NCBI GenBank assembly: GCA_964391865.1 | Contig: CAYMNQ010000006.1 | Coordinates: forward strand, 1 to 64,000 | DNA: 64,000 bases | Direction of reading: 5' to 3' | Origin: DASZQL01 sp964391865 | GTDB lineage: Bacteria; Planctomycetota; Phycisphaerae; Phycisphaerales; UBA1924 | In this document: piece after piece, positions 1 through 8,272 of the stretch | Layout: every line of letters begins with the position of its first letter | Numbering within the stretch: position 1 is the first letter of the stretch | Notes under the pieces: generated by a model | The model's input: only the letters and a program-made list of their open reading frames with translations | Told to the model about the DNA's origin: nothing | Databases searched by the model: none | Position numbers and translations under genes: made by a program

Positions 1-52
1 CGCGATTCAAGGGAAAGCCTGAGACCCGATTGGGCCGAGTCTCAAGCGGAAG

Positions 53-139
53 CGGAGAGGGGGGGATTCGAACCCCCGATGCGGTTACCCGCATACAGCA
101 TTTCCAGTGCTGCTCCTTCAGCCTCTCGGACACCTCTCC
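53..139 (-). tRNA. tRNA-Ser (anticodon GGA)
   Basis: The reverse strand folds into an 87-nt class II tRNA. The acceptor stem GGAGAGG/CCTCTCC closes the cloverleaf. The anticodon stem CAGCA/TGCTG holds the loop CTGGAAA, giving anticodon GGA, which reads UCC/UCU serine codons. A variable arm of the serine type (ATGCGGGTAACCGCAT) and a T arm containing GGTTCGAATCC follow. The discriminator base is G, as usual for serine tRNAs. The 3' CCA is not encoded, so it must be added after transcription. serS, encoding the cognate synthetase, lies about 440 bp away on the same strand. Confidence 0.97.
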
Positions 140-579
140 GGCGGTGCTGGCACGCGGGCCGTGCTTGCGGCTGTGGGGGGGAGAGTGTAGCGGGTCGGGA
201 GATCGACGGAAAATCATCCGACTTGAGACCGGGACCGCGCTCGCCGCAAGAGGCGGATGAGTGTGGCGGGCGGGGCGTCGCGCGACGCCCATGAGCGACT
301 CGGTGCCTGACGACTTGACGCCTTCAAATGTGAGCGGCTCGGCGAGTCTCTCGGTTAACGCGGGACGGTGGATCTCCGGCGCTCTTGCGAGGCTCCAATT
401 CGTCCCTTGCTCAAGGCGGCTTGTCAGGCGAGTCATGTCGAGACAGCGCATTCACGGTTCCGTGGCGTTCAGCCGCGCGTCACATTTGCGGTTGTTGGGT
501 CGACTGAATTCAAGACGAAAATTTCGGATTCTCGATGGACGTTCTCGTCGAGGAAGCGTGCGAGCATTCTCGATCAACG
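140..579. other. Gene-free stretch between serS and tRNA-Ser
   Basis: Apart from the bases next to the tRNA, this stretch shows no open frame with coding character and no clear hairpin-plus-T-run terminator. The frames that stay open here are high-GC frames continuing from the antisense of serS. I see nothing definite in it. Confidence 0.5.
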
Positions 580-1980
580 CTAACCGATCCGCTCGCGCCC
601 GCCCATGTAAGGGCGCAGCACTTCGGGGATCGTCACCGTGCCGTCGGGGTTCTGGTGGTTCTCCAGGATCGGGATCAGCACGCGCGGGCTGGCGAGCACG
701 GTGTTGTTCAGCGAGTGGCACACGACGGTCGTGCCCTTCGCCCCGCCGTCCTTGTAGCGCATGTTCAATCGGCGGCACTGGAAGTCGTAGAGGCGGCTGG
801 CGCTGTGCGTCTCGCCGTACGCGCCGCTCGGCACGCCGTTCTTGTCCACCTCGCCGCGGCCCGGCATCCAGCTCTCGATGTCCACCATGTCCGCGTTCTT
901 CACGCCCAGATCGCCCGTGCAGCACTGCAGCAGGCGGTAGGGGATCTTCAGGCTCTGCAGCAGTTCCTCGACGATCCCGATCATCTTCTTGTGCCATGCG
1001 CGGCTCTCCGCTTCATCCGCGCGGCAGATGACCACCTGCTCCACCTTGTCGAACTGGTGGATGCGGTACAGCCCAGCGGTGTCGCGCCCGGCGGCGCCCG
1101 CTTCGCGCCGGAAGCACGTGCTTACGGTCGCGTACTGCAGCGGCAGCATCGACTCATCGAGAATCTCATCCGCGTGCAGGCCCATCAGCCCGACCTCGCC
1201 CGTGCCGGTGAGGAACAGGTCGTGCGCCTCGCCGCGCGCCTTTTCGTCGAGCCGGTATGTCTGCTCGCGCCCGGCGGGGAAGAACCCTGTACCGACCATG
1301 CACTCCTCGCGCACAACGACGGGCACGCTCATCAGCTTGAAGCCGAATCTCTGGATGAAGTCCGTCGCGTAGCGGAGGCACGCGAGGTGCAGGTTCATGC
1401 CGTCGCCCATGAGGACGTAGCTGCGCGAGCCGGCCAATTTCACGCCGCGCGCGAAATCGACGAGCCCGAGTTTCTCAATGAGCTCGAGGTGCGTCTTGGG
1501 CTTGAAGCCGCGGTTCTGTTCGAAGGATTTCTTGGTGTCGAAACCCGGCGGGCTCCAGCAGCGGATCTCGATGTTCCCTTCCGCGCCCTCGCCCACGGGC
1601 ACATCCGCGTCGGGCGGCTGGGGGATCGTCAGCAGCACCTCGTGCAGCGGCGCTTCGATCTCGCGGGCCTTCGCTTCGAGCGCGGCGATCTTGTCCTTCA
1701 GTTCCGCCGGGCGACGCCGGAGTTCGTCGGCCTCGGCTTCGAGCTTCGCCTTCGCGTCGCCGCTGGCGGATTTGATCTGCCCCATCAGCTTGCCGATCGC
1801 GGGGCCGGACTCCTTCGCGAGCCGGTTCTGTTCGGCGCGCATCGACTCCATCTCGATGAGAATGGCGCGGTGCTGCTCGTCGAGCTGGAGCGCGCGGTCG
1901 ATGTCCGTGCTGATGCCCTTGCGCTGAGCGCCGAGCTTGAAGTGAGCGGGGTCCTTGCGCAGCAGCCGAAGGTCGATCAT
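580..1980 (-). CDS. serS: Serine--tRNA ligase
   Basis: This gene encodes cytoplasmic seryl-tRNA synthetase, which charges tRNA-Ser and the selenocysteine tRNA where present. The 466-residue length is slightly above the usual 420-430. The N-terminus (MIDLRLLRKDP) begins the tRNA-binding coiled-coil arm, which has charged heptads over roughly the first 110 residues. The class II catalytic core follows, with the motif 2 segment FRREAGAAGRDTAGLYRIHQF and a C-terminal motif 3 region. An upstream in-frame start would add 33 unrelated residues, so I start at MIDLRLL. A TACCAT hexamer lies 7 nt before this ATG and there is no Shine-Dalgarno, so the message may be leaderless. The tRNA-Ser gene is nearby on the same strand. 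Confidence 0.97.
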   Translation of the reverse strand: MIDLRLLRKDPAHFKLGAQRKGISTDIDRALQLDEQHRAILIEMESMRAEQNRLAKESGPAIGKLMGQIKSASGDAKAKLEAEADELRRRPAELKDKIAALEAKAREIEAPLHEVLLTIPQPPDADVPVGEGAEGNIEIRCWSPPGFDTKKSFEQNRGFKPKTHLELIEKLGLVDFARGVKLAGSRSYVLMGDGMNLHLACLRYATDFIQRFGFKLMSVPVVVREECMVGTGFFPAGREQTYRLDEKARGEAHDLFLTGTGEVGLMGLHADEILDESMLPLQYATVSTCFRREAGAAGRDTAGLYRIHQFDKVEQVVICRADEAESRAWHKKMIGIVEELLQSLKIPYRLLQCCTGDLGVKNADMVDIESWMPGRGEVDKNGVPSGAYGETHSASRLYDFQCRRLNMRYKDGGAKGTTVVCHSLNNTVLASPRVLIPILENHQNPDGTVTIPEVLRPYMGGRERIG

Positions 1981-2015
1981 GGGCGGGATGGTAGCGGAGG
2001 GACGGGGTCCGAGAA

Positions 2016-2112
2016 GGGTGGCATGCTCGCAGCTTTGGGCGAGCATGCGTTGCGTGTTGCCGTGCCCAATCACGCACACTCAGAGCCGTGTGCGTGCCAC
2101 CCTCTGCGCGCG
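2016..2112. repeat. Palindrome and GTGCCACC-type repeat upstream of serS
   Basis: Two structures lie here. The first is a perfect inverted repeat, CATGCTCGC...GCGAGCATG. The second is two direct copies of CGTGCCACCCTCT separated by a few bases. The GTGCCAC core recurs in intergenic repeats near 35.7 kb and 55.9 kb, which suggests a dispersed planctomycete intergenic element. No protein is encoded in this stretch. Confidence 0.5.
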
Positions 2113-2136
2113 TGCCACCCTCTAAATACTCGTCGC

Positions 2137-2173
2137 AAAAAAAGCATCAGCCGCCCTGTGGAGCGGCTGATGC
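2137..2173 (-). terminator. Intrinsic terminator of the structured RNA
   Basis: An 11-bp perfect stem, GCATCAGCCGC/GCGGCTGATGC, with an 8-nt loop is followed on the reverse strand by seven T residues. This is the strongest intrinsic terminator in the window. Confidence 0.9.
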
Positions 2174-2414
2174 TTCTGCCACACGCTGGCGAACCAGCAT
2201 GCGTAGTCTTGGTGGGGGCCAAACCACCCATCCCCCAATACGTGTTTCATAGGCTGCCGGCCGGGCAACCCATTTTTCCCTGGCTTGAGCTTCCCAACTC
2301 AAACCATTCGACGTGCGAGAACCAGTTTCTTCGTCCCGATTGACCGCGGGTAGTCGGGCTCGAAGACGCTGATTTCTTCCCTCGCGTCCGGGCAAGCCCA
2401 GACGCTTCCTCTCC
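2137..2414 (-). ncRNA. Structured non-coding RNA of unknown family
   Basis: The reverse strand between a good promoter and a strong intrinsic terminator encodes no convincing protein but contains a chain of hairpins. In order they are GCGTCTGGGC/GCCCGGACGC, TCTTCG...CGAAGA enclosing CCCGA/TCGGG, TTGAG/CTCAA, GGTTGCC/GGCAGCC, GGGGG/CCCCC, GCTGG-TTCG-CCAGC with a UUCG tetraloop, and finally the terminator stem. A length of about 280 nt would suit a 6S-like or other housekeeping RNA. I could not find the RNase P conserved P4 sequence, the SRP domain IV motif or a tmRNA acceptor and tag. The RNA ends about 160 nt before serS, which seems to have its own promoter, so this is probably an independent transcript. 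Confidence 0.65.
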
Positions 2415-2420
2415 TACCAA

Positions 2421-2456
2421 CTATTACAAAGTACCCGACGCCCCGCCCAACTGCAA
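2421..2456 (-). promoter_or_regulatory. Promoter of the structured RNA
   Basis: On the reverse strand two overlapping sigma-70-like promoters can be read: TTGCAG-17 bp-TACTTT and TTGGGC-18 bp-TAATAG. Both place transcription start just upstream of the first hairpin. The -10 region is AT-rich against a GC-rich surround. Confidence 0.55.
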
Positions 2457-2581
2457 CCGAAAAACCGTTGCGAGGGGGAATTTTTTCGATGGTCCGGGGA
2501 ATGTTGGAGGCATGTTCTCGTGAACCGGCGGGTGGTCCCTAGCATACGATGTAGCCCATTTTCACGCCGCCATCCGGTGAA

Positions 2582-3508
2582 CTACGCCCCGGGCGTCTGG
2601 GCCCAATGCATCTTCCGCACCAGGGTTCGCCAATAGCTGCTTTCGGGGTTGTGGACCAGCCTGATCCGGCGGCGGTCCTTCCCGATCACCACCCGTTCGC
2701 CGCCGGTGAGGGGCCAGAGAACCTGGCCGTCCAAAACCAGCGTGGTGCCTTCAGGGCCGAGCCCGTCTCCCGCTCCGGTCTGCGGCGTTTGCACCCGCTG
2801 CACCGCCGACAACCCTTGCCCCCGACCGGTGTTCGCCCGGCGGATCGTGAGTTCAACGTCTTGTTCCACGCCGACAACCACCGGGCGGAACGCCAGCGAG
2901 TGGGCGGCGATTGGCGTGATAGAAATGGACTCGACCTCGGGTGCCACGATCGGCCCACCGGCGGAGACGCTGTAGGCGGTCGAGCCGCTGGGGGTTGCGA
3001 GGATCACGCCGTCGCCGCGAAGGGTTGGGCCTTCGTCCGCTCCGATGCGCAGGCCGATCTCGATCATGCGGTAGGGGGGCCCCGCGGTGATGACGCAGTC
3101 GTTCATCGCGATGCCGCGGAAACTGGGCGACGGGGCGCCGGCGGGGTACACCTCGATGCGGAGGAGCATGCGCTCGTAGAGGTGGAGGTCTTTTCCGCCG
3201 AGGAGGGTGGGGGCGTGCTTGCGCAGCGCGTCGAGATCGAACTCGGCGAGGAAACCGAGCTTCCCGAGGTTGATGCCGATGAGGGGCAGGCGGAGATCAA
3301 CGCATCGGCGGGCCTGCGCGAGGAGCGTGCCGTCGCCGCCGAGGACCATGATGAGGTCGGCGCCGTGCGATTCGCTGAGCGCCCCGCCGCCGATCTCGAG
3401 TTCGGCGGCGAGCGTGCCGTGCTGCTGGATGAGCGAGCGGACTTCGCCCAGCGCGCCGACCACCGCGGGCTTCGAGCGGTTCACGAGCAGCAGGACTGAT
3501 CGGCGCAT
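2582..3508 (-). CDS. nadK: NAD kinase
   Basis: The product phosphorylates NAD to NADP in the cytoplasm. The 308-residue protein carries the family GGDGTLL nucleotide-binding motif at about residue 57, followed by the NLGKLGFL segment. The second conserved block, with NDCVI and a TPSGSTAYSVSAGGPIV stretch, is also present. Length and motif order match the ATP-NAD kinase family. A TGATAGACT extended -10 element lies 7 nt before the ATG with no ribosome binding site, suggesting a leaderless transcript. Residues around 225-255 (a Gln/Gly-rich insert) are probably a lineage-specific loop. Confidence 0.95.
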   Translation of the reverse strand: MRRSVLLLVNRSKPAVVGALGEVRSLIQQHGTLAAELEIGGGALSESHGADLIMVLGGDGTLLAQARRCVDLRLPLIGINLGKLGFLAEFDLDALRKHAPTLLGGKDLHLYERMLLRIEVYPAGAPSPSFRGIAMNDCVITAGPPYRMIEIGLRIGADEGPTLRGDGVILATPSGSTAYSVSAGGPIVAPEVESISITPIAAHSLAFRPVVVGVEQDVELTIRRANTGRGQGLSAVQRVQTPQTGAGDGLGPEGTTLVLDGQVLWPLTGGERVVIGKDRRRIRLVHNPESSYWRTLVRKMHWAQTPGA

Positions 3509-3541
3509 GGCGAAGAGTCTATCACTCGTGCCGTGGCTCGA

Positions 3542-4033
3542 TCAGCTCTTCATATTGACGTATTGCAGCGGCAGGTCGAGTTCCGCCGCCGTCAGCATCT
3601 TCATGACGGCCTGAAGGTCGTCGATCTGCTTGCCGGTGACGCGGATCTCGTCGCCCTGGATCGACGCCTGCACCTTGAGCTTCGAGTCCTTGATGATCTT
3701 GACGATGTTCTTGGCTTTGTCCTGCTCGATGCCGTTCTGGATCTTGACCTCGCGCTTCACCTTTCCAGCGAGGGCTGGCTCCGGCTCGCCCCACACGAAC
3801 GACTTGAGCGACAGCCCCCTTCGGTGTGCGGCGGACTCGAACATCTCGCGGATGCCGTTGAGCTTGGTGCCGTCGTCGGAGACCATCTTGAGCGTGCCTT
3901 CCTTCTCGTTGAGTTCGAGGTCGGCGGTGGCGCCGCGGAAGTCGAAGCGCTGCGCGATGGCTTTCTTCGTGTTGTTCAGCGCATTGTGCAGCTCGGCGTA
4001 GTTCATCTTTGAAACGATGTCGAGGGAGGGCAT
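3542..4033 (-). CDS. YajQ-family nucleotide-binding protein (UPF0234)
   Basis: This 163-residue protein matches the YajQ/UPF0234 family over its whole length. It begins with PSLDIVSKMNYAELHNALNN, has the FDFRG segment, and ends in the typical LPLQYVNMKS-like tail (usually LPLQF.N.R). The family is a two-domain alpha/beta fold that binds nucleotides; some members bind cyclic-di-GMP and work with a transcription factor. A GGAG ribosome binding site lies just upstream of the ATG. The gene lies 33 bp upstream of nadK on the same strand and diverges from panB. The exact role here is unknown. Confidence 0.92.
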   Translation of the reverse strand: MPSLDIVSKMNYAELHNALNNTKKAIAQRFDFRGATADLELNEKEGTLKMVSDDGTKLNGIREMFESAAHRRGLSLKSFVWGEPEPALAGKVKREVKIQNGIEQDKAKNIVKIIKDSKLKVQASIQGDEIRVTGKQIDDLQAVMKMLTAAELDLPLQYVNMKS

Positions 4034-4113
4034 GGCGGAGCTCCGGGGGGTGCCGAATTTTCGGCCCCTCGCCGCACAAGATACTCACCCGCCGCTCGCC
4101 TACACTTCCCCCC

Positions 4114-4968
4114 GTGAAAGACGCGACTTCCACAGGGCCAGCACGGCGGACCGGCGGCGAGGAGCGGGCGGGGGCGGTGACCATCCGCACCCTGCGCCGC
4201 ATGATGCGCGAGGGACAGGCGTTCTCGTGCCTGACGTGCTATGACGCGACGACCGCGAGGTGGCTCGCGCGGGCCGGGGTGCATGTGCTGCTGGTGGGGG
4301 ACTCCGCCGCCGAGGTGGTGCTGGGGTTCCCTTCGACGATCCACATGCCGCTGGAGGTTTCGATCGCGCTGACGGCGGCGGTGAAGCGCGGCGCGCCGAA
4401 CTGCCTGGTAATGGCGGACATGCCTTTCATGAGCTACCAAGCGAGCGAAGCAGATGCGATCCGCAACGCCGGGCGCTACATGACGGAGGGGCTCGCGGAC
4501 ATCGTGAAGATCGAAGCGGACGAATCGTTCGCGCCGCTGGTGTCGAAGCTGCGCCGCGCCGGCGTGCCGCTGTGCGGGCACGTGGGCAGCATGCCGCAGT
4601 CGGTGGCGCTGACCGGCGGGTACGTTTCGACGGGGAAGACGGAGGAGTCGGCGCGGAAGGTGGTGTCGGACGCTGTCGCGCTGGAGAAGGCGGGCTGCGT
4701 GATGCTGCTCGTCGAAGCCGTGCCGCCCGAGGTGGCCGATGAGATCAGGAAGAAGACAAGCGTGCCGCTGATCGGCATCGGCGCGGGCCCGGCGTGCCAC
4801 GGGCAGATCCTTGTCTTACAGGACCTTCTGGGGATGACCGATCGGCAGCCGCCCTTCGCCCCGGCGCTGGCGGGCGTGGGGAAACAGATCCAATCGGCGG
4901 CGGAAGAATGGGTGGCGCGAGTCTCCGAACGCCGAGTGACCGATCATCGCTACGGCGAAGCGCCCTGA
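4114..4968 (+). CDS. panB: 3-methyl-2-oxobutanoate hydroxymethyltransferase
   Basis: PanB makes ketopantoate, the first committed step of pantothenate (CoA precursor) synthesis, from 2-oxoisovalerate and methylene-THF. The protein starts its conserved core at TIRTLRRMMREG and has the LLVGDSAAEVVLG metal-binding segment, the IEADES-type region and the IGIGAG motif near the C-terminus. I choose the GTG at 4114 (284 residues), because an upstream ATG would overlap the divergent YajQ gene and add a low-complexity leader. A TACACT hexamer lies 7 nt before this GTG, again without a Shine-Dalgarno. Other pantothenate genes are not in the window. Confidence 0.94.
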   Translation: MKDATSTGPARRTGGEERAGAVTIRTLRRMMREGQAFSCLTCYDATTARWLARAGVHVLLVGDSAAEVVLGFPSTIHMPLEVSIALTAAVKRGAPNCLVMADMPFMSYQASEADAIRNAGRYMTEGLADIVKIEADESFAPLVSKLRRAGVPLCGHVGSMPQSVALTGGYVSTGKTEESARKVVSDAVALEKAGCVMLLVEAVPPEVADEIRKKTSVPLIGIGAGPACHGQILVLQDLLGMTDRQPPFAPALAGVGKQIQSAAEEWVARVSERRVTDHRYGEAP

Positions 4969-5035
4969 TTGTTCTCACCGTTTGATGCCTTGACCGCACC
5001 CCGCAAGCCGTACCCCGCCTCTTCCCGGAGTCTGC

Positions 5036-6373
5036 ATGAGAAAGTTCATCGTGTTCGGCCCGAGTGTGTTGCTCATCGTCGCCGTTCTGGGGGCGCTGTT
5101 CCTCGGGCCGCTGGCGATCAAGCGGCTGCAGGTGGCGCAGCTCTCGGCCCGCGTGACTTTGGCGCAGAACCGGCTCGAAGGCGCGAACGTGCTGGAGGAG
5201 ATCAGCAAAGCGCAGCGCGCCATCGCCGATGCGGTGCTGCCGGGGCTGGTGCATATCGAGTCTGAGACGAACTTCGCCGAGCTGCGCCGCGAGATGGAGT
5301 CGCAGGACAATGAGAACGGCGACAGCACTGAACAACCTGCAACGCCCGAGCCGCCGCGCCGGTTCTTTCGGCGCCCGAGCTTGTCGACCGGCGCGGGGTG
5401 GCTGTGGAACGACCAGGGCGTGATCATCACGAACGCGCACGTTGTGGGCGACGCGGAGACGGTGCGCGTTGAGCTGTACGATGGGCGCGTGCGGAGCGCG
5501 AGCGTGGTCGGCACCGACCCGCAGACGGATATCGCGGTGATCCGCATCGACGCGGGGAGCGTCATCCCGCTGCGGCGCGCCACGGGCGAAGCGATCAACA
5601 TCGGCGAGCGCGTCTTCGTCTTTGGTTCGCCCTTCGGCATCAAGTTCTCCATGAGCCAGGGGATCATCTCGGGGCTGGGCCGCGGCGGTGACGCGGCGGG
5701 GATGGTCGGTCTCCGCGGCGGGTACACCAATTTCATCCAGACCGACGCCGCGATGAACCCCGGCAATTCCGGCGGCCCGCTCGTCGATGTCCGGGGCAAG
5801 GTCATCGGCATGGCGACCGCGATCGCCAACAACGTTTCGCAGTCCGTCGGCCCCAACGGCACCCCCGTGCAGGGGCAGTCCGCGGGAATCGGCTTTGCCA
5901 TCCCGCTCGAAACCATCGAGGCGGTGGTGGCGCAGTTGCTCGAAGCGGACATCGTGCTGCGCGGGTACCTCGGCATCGCGCCGGGGTTCGTGCGCGATCC
6001 CGAGGAGTTCTCGCGCCGGACGGGCTTCGAGGGCGCGGGCGTGCTCATCGCCACTGCGCGCGAGGGCGAGCCCGCCGCCGACGCTGGGCTGCGCTCGGGC
6101 GACATCATCACCGAGATCGAAGGGCGCGCTACGCCGAGCTTTGACGTGCTGCGCTCGATCATCAGCATCGCCGGGCCAGGGAAGAAGGTCCTTGTGCGAT
6201 TCTGGCGCAGCGGCGCGTTCGACACGGCGACCGTGACGCTTGGAGCGGCCTATCTCAGCATGCCGGGTCCGCGCGGGCAGCTGATCTACGTGCCGGGGAG
6301 CGAGCACATGACCCTGGCGCAGATCCGCGACTGGATCAAGAGTCAGCCCAAGGAACCGCCCGCGGCGGAATGA
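5036..6373 (+). CDS. HtrA/DegP-type serine protease with PDZ domain
   Basis: This is a membrane-anchored trypsin-like protease that probably handles protein quality control in the cell envelope. Residues 5-25 form a hydrophobic N-terminal anchor. The catalytic triad is readable: His135 in ITNAHVVG, Asp165 in TDIAVIRID and Ser245 in NPGNSGGPLVD. A single PDZ domain follows (about residues 315-410, beginning YLGIAPGF). Length (445) and one PDZ domain fit the DegS/HtrA branch better than the two-PDZ DegP. A GGAG ribosome binding site precedes the start by 5 nt. The gene sits alone downstream of panB. Confidence 0.93.
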   Translation: MRKFIVFGPSVLLIVAVLGALFLGPLAIKRLQVAQLSARVTLAQNRLEGANVLEEISKAQRAIADAVLPGLVHIESETNFAELRREMESQDNENGDSTEQPATPEPPRRFFRRPSLSTGAGWLWNDQGVIITNAHVVGDAETVRVELYDGRVRSASVVGTDPQTDIAVIRIDAGSVIPLRRATGEAINIGERVFVFGSPFGIKFSMSQGIISGLGRGGDAAGMVGLRGGYTNFIQTDAAMNPGNSGGPLVDVRGKVIGMATAIANNVSQSVGPNGTPVQGQSAGIGFAIPLETIEAVVAQLLEADIVLRGYLGIAPGFVRDPEEFSRRTGFEGAGVLIATAREGEPAADAGLRSGDIITEIEGRATPSFDVLRSIISIAGPGKKVLVRFWRSGAFDTATVTLGAAYLSMPGPRGQLIYVPGSEHMTLAQIRDWIKSQPKEPPAAE

Positions 6374-6502
6374 GCCCAGCGCAGATCCGAGCGAGTCACG
6401 GAGCTCGGGTCGCCAAGCTGGCTCGTGGCACCCGGCCCGCGAAATGCCGTCAGAGTGTCTTTGAAACCCGGCGGATTGACCTTTCCCCGCCTCCGGCGGC
6501 TG

Positions 6503-6511
6503 TGATACACT
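6503..6511 (+). promoter_or_regulatory. Extended -10 element before pckA
   Basis: TGATACACT matches an extended -10 element (TGn plus TACACT). Its -35 partner is poor: TTGACC is present upstream but 24 bp away. The predicted transcript would have an untranslated leader of about 65 nt ending in a GAGGAG ribosome binding site. Confidence 0.4.
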
Positions 6512-6584
6512 TGCCCCTCACCCCAAGGTTGAGAAGTTCGGCGTTTGGCCGCTTCCGCCTTCGAATCTGAGGAGATTTGGTGTT

Positions 6585-8186
6585 ATGGCTTCCATGATCG
6601 CCACCCAGGGACTCGACCTGGCTTCCGCAAAGGTGCTCCGCAATCTCTCGACCCCCGTCCTGATCGAGCACGCGATCAACCGGGAAGAGGGTGTTCTCGC
6701 TGCGAACGGCACGCTCAGCGTCACGACCGGCAAGAGCACGGGGCGCAGCCCGAATGACAAGTACCTCGAGGACTCGCCCGAGGTGACGAACAACATCTGG
6801 TGGGGCAAGGTCAACCAGAAGATCACCGCCGCCGCGTTCGACGAGCTGGAGAAGATCGCGCAGGCGTATTTGTCGAAGAAGAAGACCGTCTATCAGTTCG
6901 ACGGCTTCGTTGGCGCGGATCCGAAGTACCGGCTCTCGGTCCGGACGTTCACCGAGCAGGCGTGGCACTCGCTGTTCGTGAAGACGCTCTTCATCGAGCC
7001 GACCAAGAGCGAGCTCGCGTCGTTCGACCCGGACTGGACGATCGTCAACTGCGGCAAGCGGAAGCTGACGAAAGCCGAAGCGAAGCGCGTCGGCAGCAAC
7101 CCGGACACGGGCATCTGCATCGCGCAGTCGCTGACCCGCAAAACCGTGCTGATCTTCGGCACCGAGTACGCCGGCGAGATGAAGAAGAGCATGTTCTACG
7201 CGATGAACTACGACATGCCCGAGGTGTCGGTGTTCCCGATGCACTGCTCGGCGAACGTTGACATGCAGGACGACACCAACGTCGCGCTCTTCTTCGGGCT
7301 TTCGGGCACAGGGAAGACGACCCTCTCGGCCGATCCGAAGCGCGCCCTTATCGGCGACGACGAGCACGGCTGGAGCGAGCGCGGCACGTTCAACTTCGAG
7401 GGCGGCTGCTACGCGAAGTGCATCAAGCTGACGAAAGAGGGCGAGCCGCAGATCTGGGACGCGATCAAGTTCGGCTCGGTGCTCGAGAACGTCACGCTCG
7501 ACCCTGACACGCGCGTGCCGGACTACGACTCGAACGCGATCACGGAGAACACCCGCGTCACGTACCCGGTGAGCTTCATCCCCGGCGCGCGGATGCCGAG
7601 CGTGGGCAAGCATCCGAAGAACGTGATCTTCCTGACGGCGGATGCGTTCGGCGTGATGCCTCCGGTCAGCAAGCTGTCGCGCGAGCAGGCGATGTACTTC
7701 TTCATCAACGGGTACACGTCGAAGCTGGCGGGGACGGAAGCGGGCGTGAAGGAGCCGCAGCCGAACTTCTCGCCGTGCTTTGGCGGGCCGTTCCTGCCGC
7801 GCCCGCCGCGCGTGTACGCCGACATGCTCGCGGAACGGATCGACAAGCACGGCGCGAACGTGTGGCTGGTGAATACCGGCTGGTCGGGCGGCCCCTACGG
7901 TGTGGGCTCGCGCTTCAAGCTCAGCTACACCCGCGCGATGATCACCGCGATCCTCAACGGCTCGCTGGCGAAAGTGAACTTCGAGCCAGATCCGATCTTC
8001 GGCTTGTCGATCCCGGCGGAAATCCCCGGCGGCGACGTGCCGAAAGACGTCCTCAACCCGCGCAACACGTGGAAGGACAAGTCGGCGTATGACACGAAGG
8101 CGAAGGACCTGGCGAAGCGCTTCCGCGAGAATGATGCGAAGTTCGATATGCCGGAGAAGGTGCGCGCGGCCGGGCCGAAGGGGTAA
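6585..8186 (+). CDS. pckA: Phosphoenolpyruvate carboxykinase (ATP)
   Basis: The enzyme converts oxaloacetate and ATP to phosphoenolpyruvate, the entry step of gluconeogenesis. The 533-residue protein has the ATP-type features: the TGRSPNDKY segment near residue 50, the P-loop GLSGTGKTTLS at about 238, the downstream kinase-2 GDDEHGW and the ENTRVTYPV stretch. A GAGGAG ribosome binding site lies about 10 nt upstream of the ATG; an alternative start three codons later would remove only MAS. It stands alone between the protease and the FGE gene. Together with gpmI elsewhere in the window it supports a normal glycolytic/gluconeogenic core. Confidence 0.97.
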   Translation: MASMIATQGLDLASAKVLRNLSTPVLIEHAINREEGVLAANGTLSVTTGKSTGRSPNDKYLEDSPEVTNNIWWGKVNQKITAAAFDELEKIAQAYLSKKKTVYQFDGFVGADPKYRLSVRTFTEQAWHSLFVKTLFIEPTKSELASFDPDWTIVNCGKRKLTKAEAKRVGSNPDTGICIAQSLTRKTVLIFGTEYAGEMKKSMFYAMNYDMPEVSVFPMHCSANVDMQDDTNVALFFGLSGTGKTTLSADPKRALIGDDEHGWSERGTFNFEGGCYAKCIKLTKEGEPQIWDAIKFGSVLENVTLDPDTRVPDYDSNAITENTRVTYPVSFIPGARMPSVGKHPKNVIFLTADAFGVMPPVSKLSREQAMYFFINGYTSKLAGTEAGVKEPQPNFSPCFGGPFLPRPPRVYADMLAERIDKHGANVWLVNTGWSGGPYGVGSRFKLSYTRAMITAILNGSLAKVNFEPDPIFGLSIPAEIPGGDVPKDVLNPRNTWKDKSAYDTKAKDLAKRFRENDAKFDMPEKVRAAGPKG

Positions 8187-8259
8187 GCCTGTCCACCGCG
8201 CCATCGTTGGATCTCCCGCGATTGAACAAACTTGCGTACTTCCGCGTTCGACCGCGACG

Positions 8260-8265
8260 TACAAT
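8260..8265 (+). promoter_or_regulatory. -10 hexamer of the FGE gene
   Basis: TACAAT is one base from the TATAAT consensus and lies exactly 7 nt before the ATG, which would make the transcript leaderless. No good -35 box is visible at 16-18 bp. Confidence 0.45.
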
Positions 8266-8272
8266 ACGCGGC

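Noticed and set aside
535..2343. A 602-codon open frame on the + strand across serS
   Set aside because: It is the antisense shadow of serS and extends into the structured RNA; no family similarity.
2137..2414. T-box riboswitch controlling serS
   Set aside because: The RNA lies upstream of serS in the right orientation, but I find no AGGGUGGNACCGCG antiterminator box, and serS appears to have its own promoter after the terminator.
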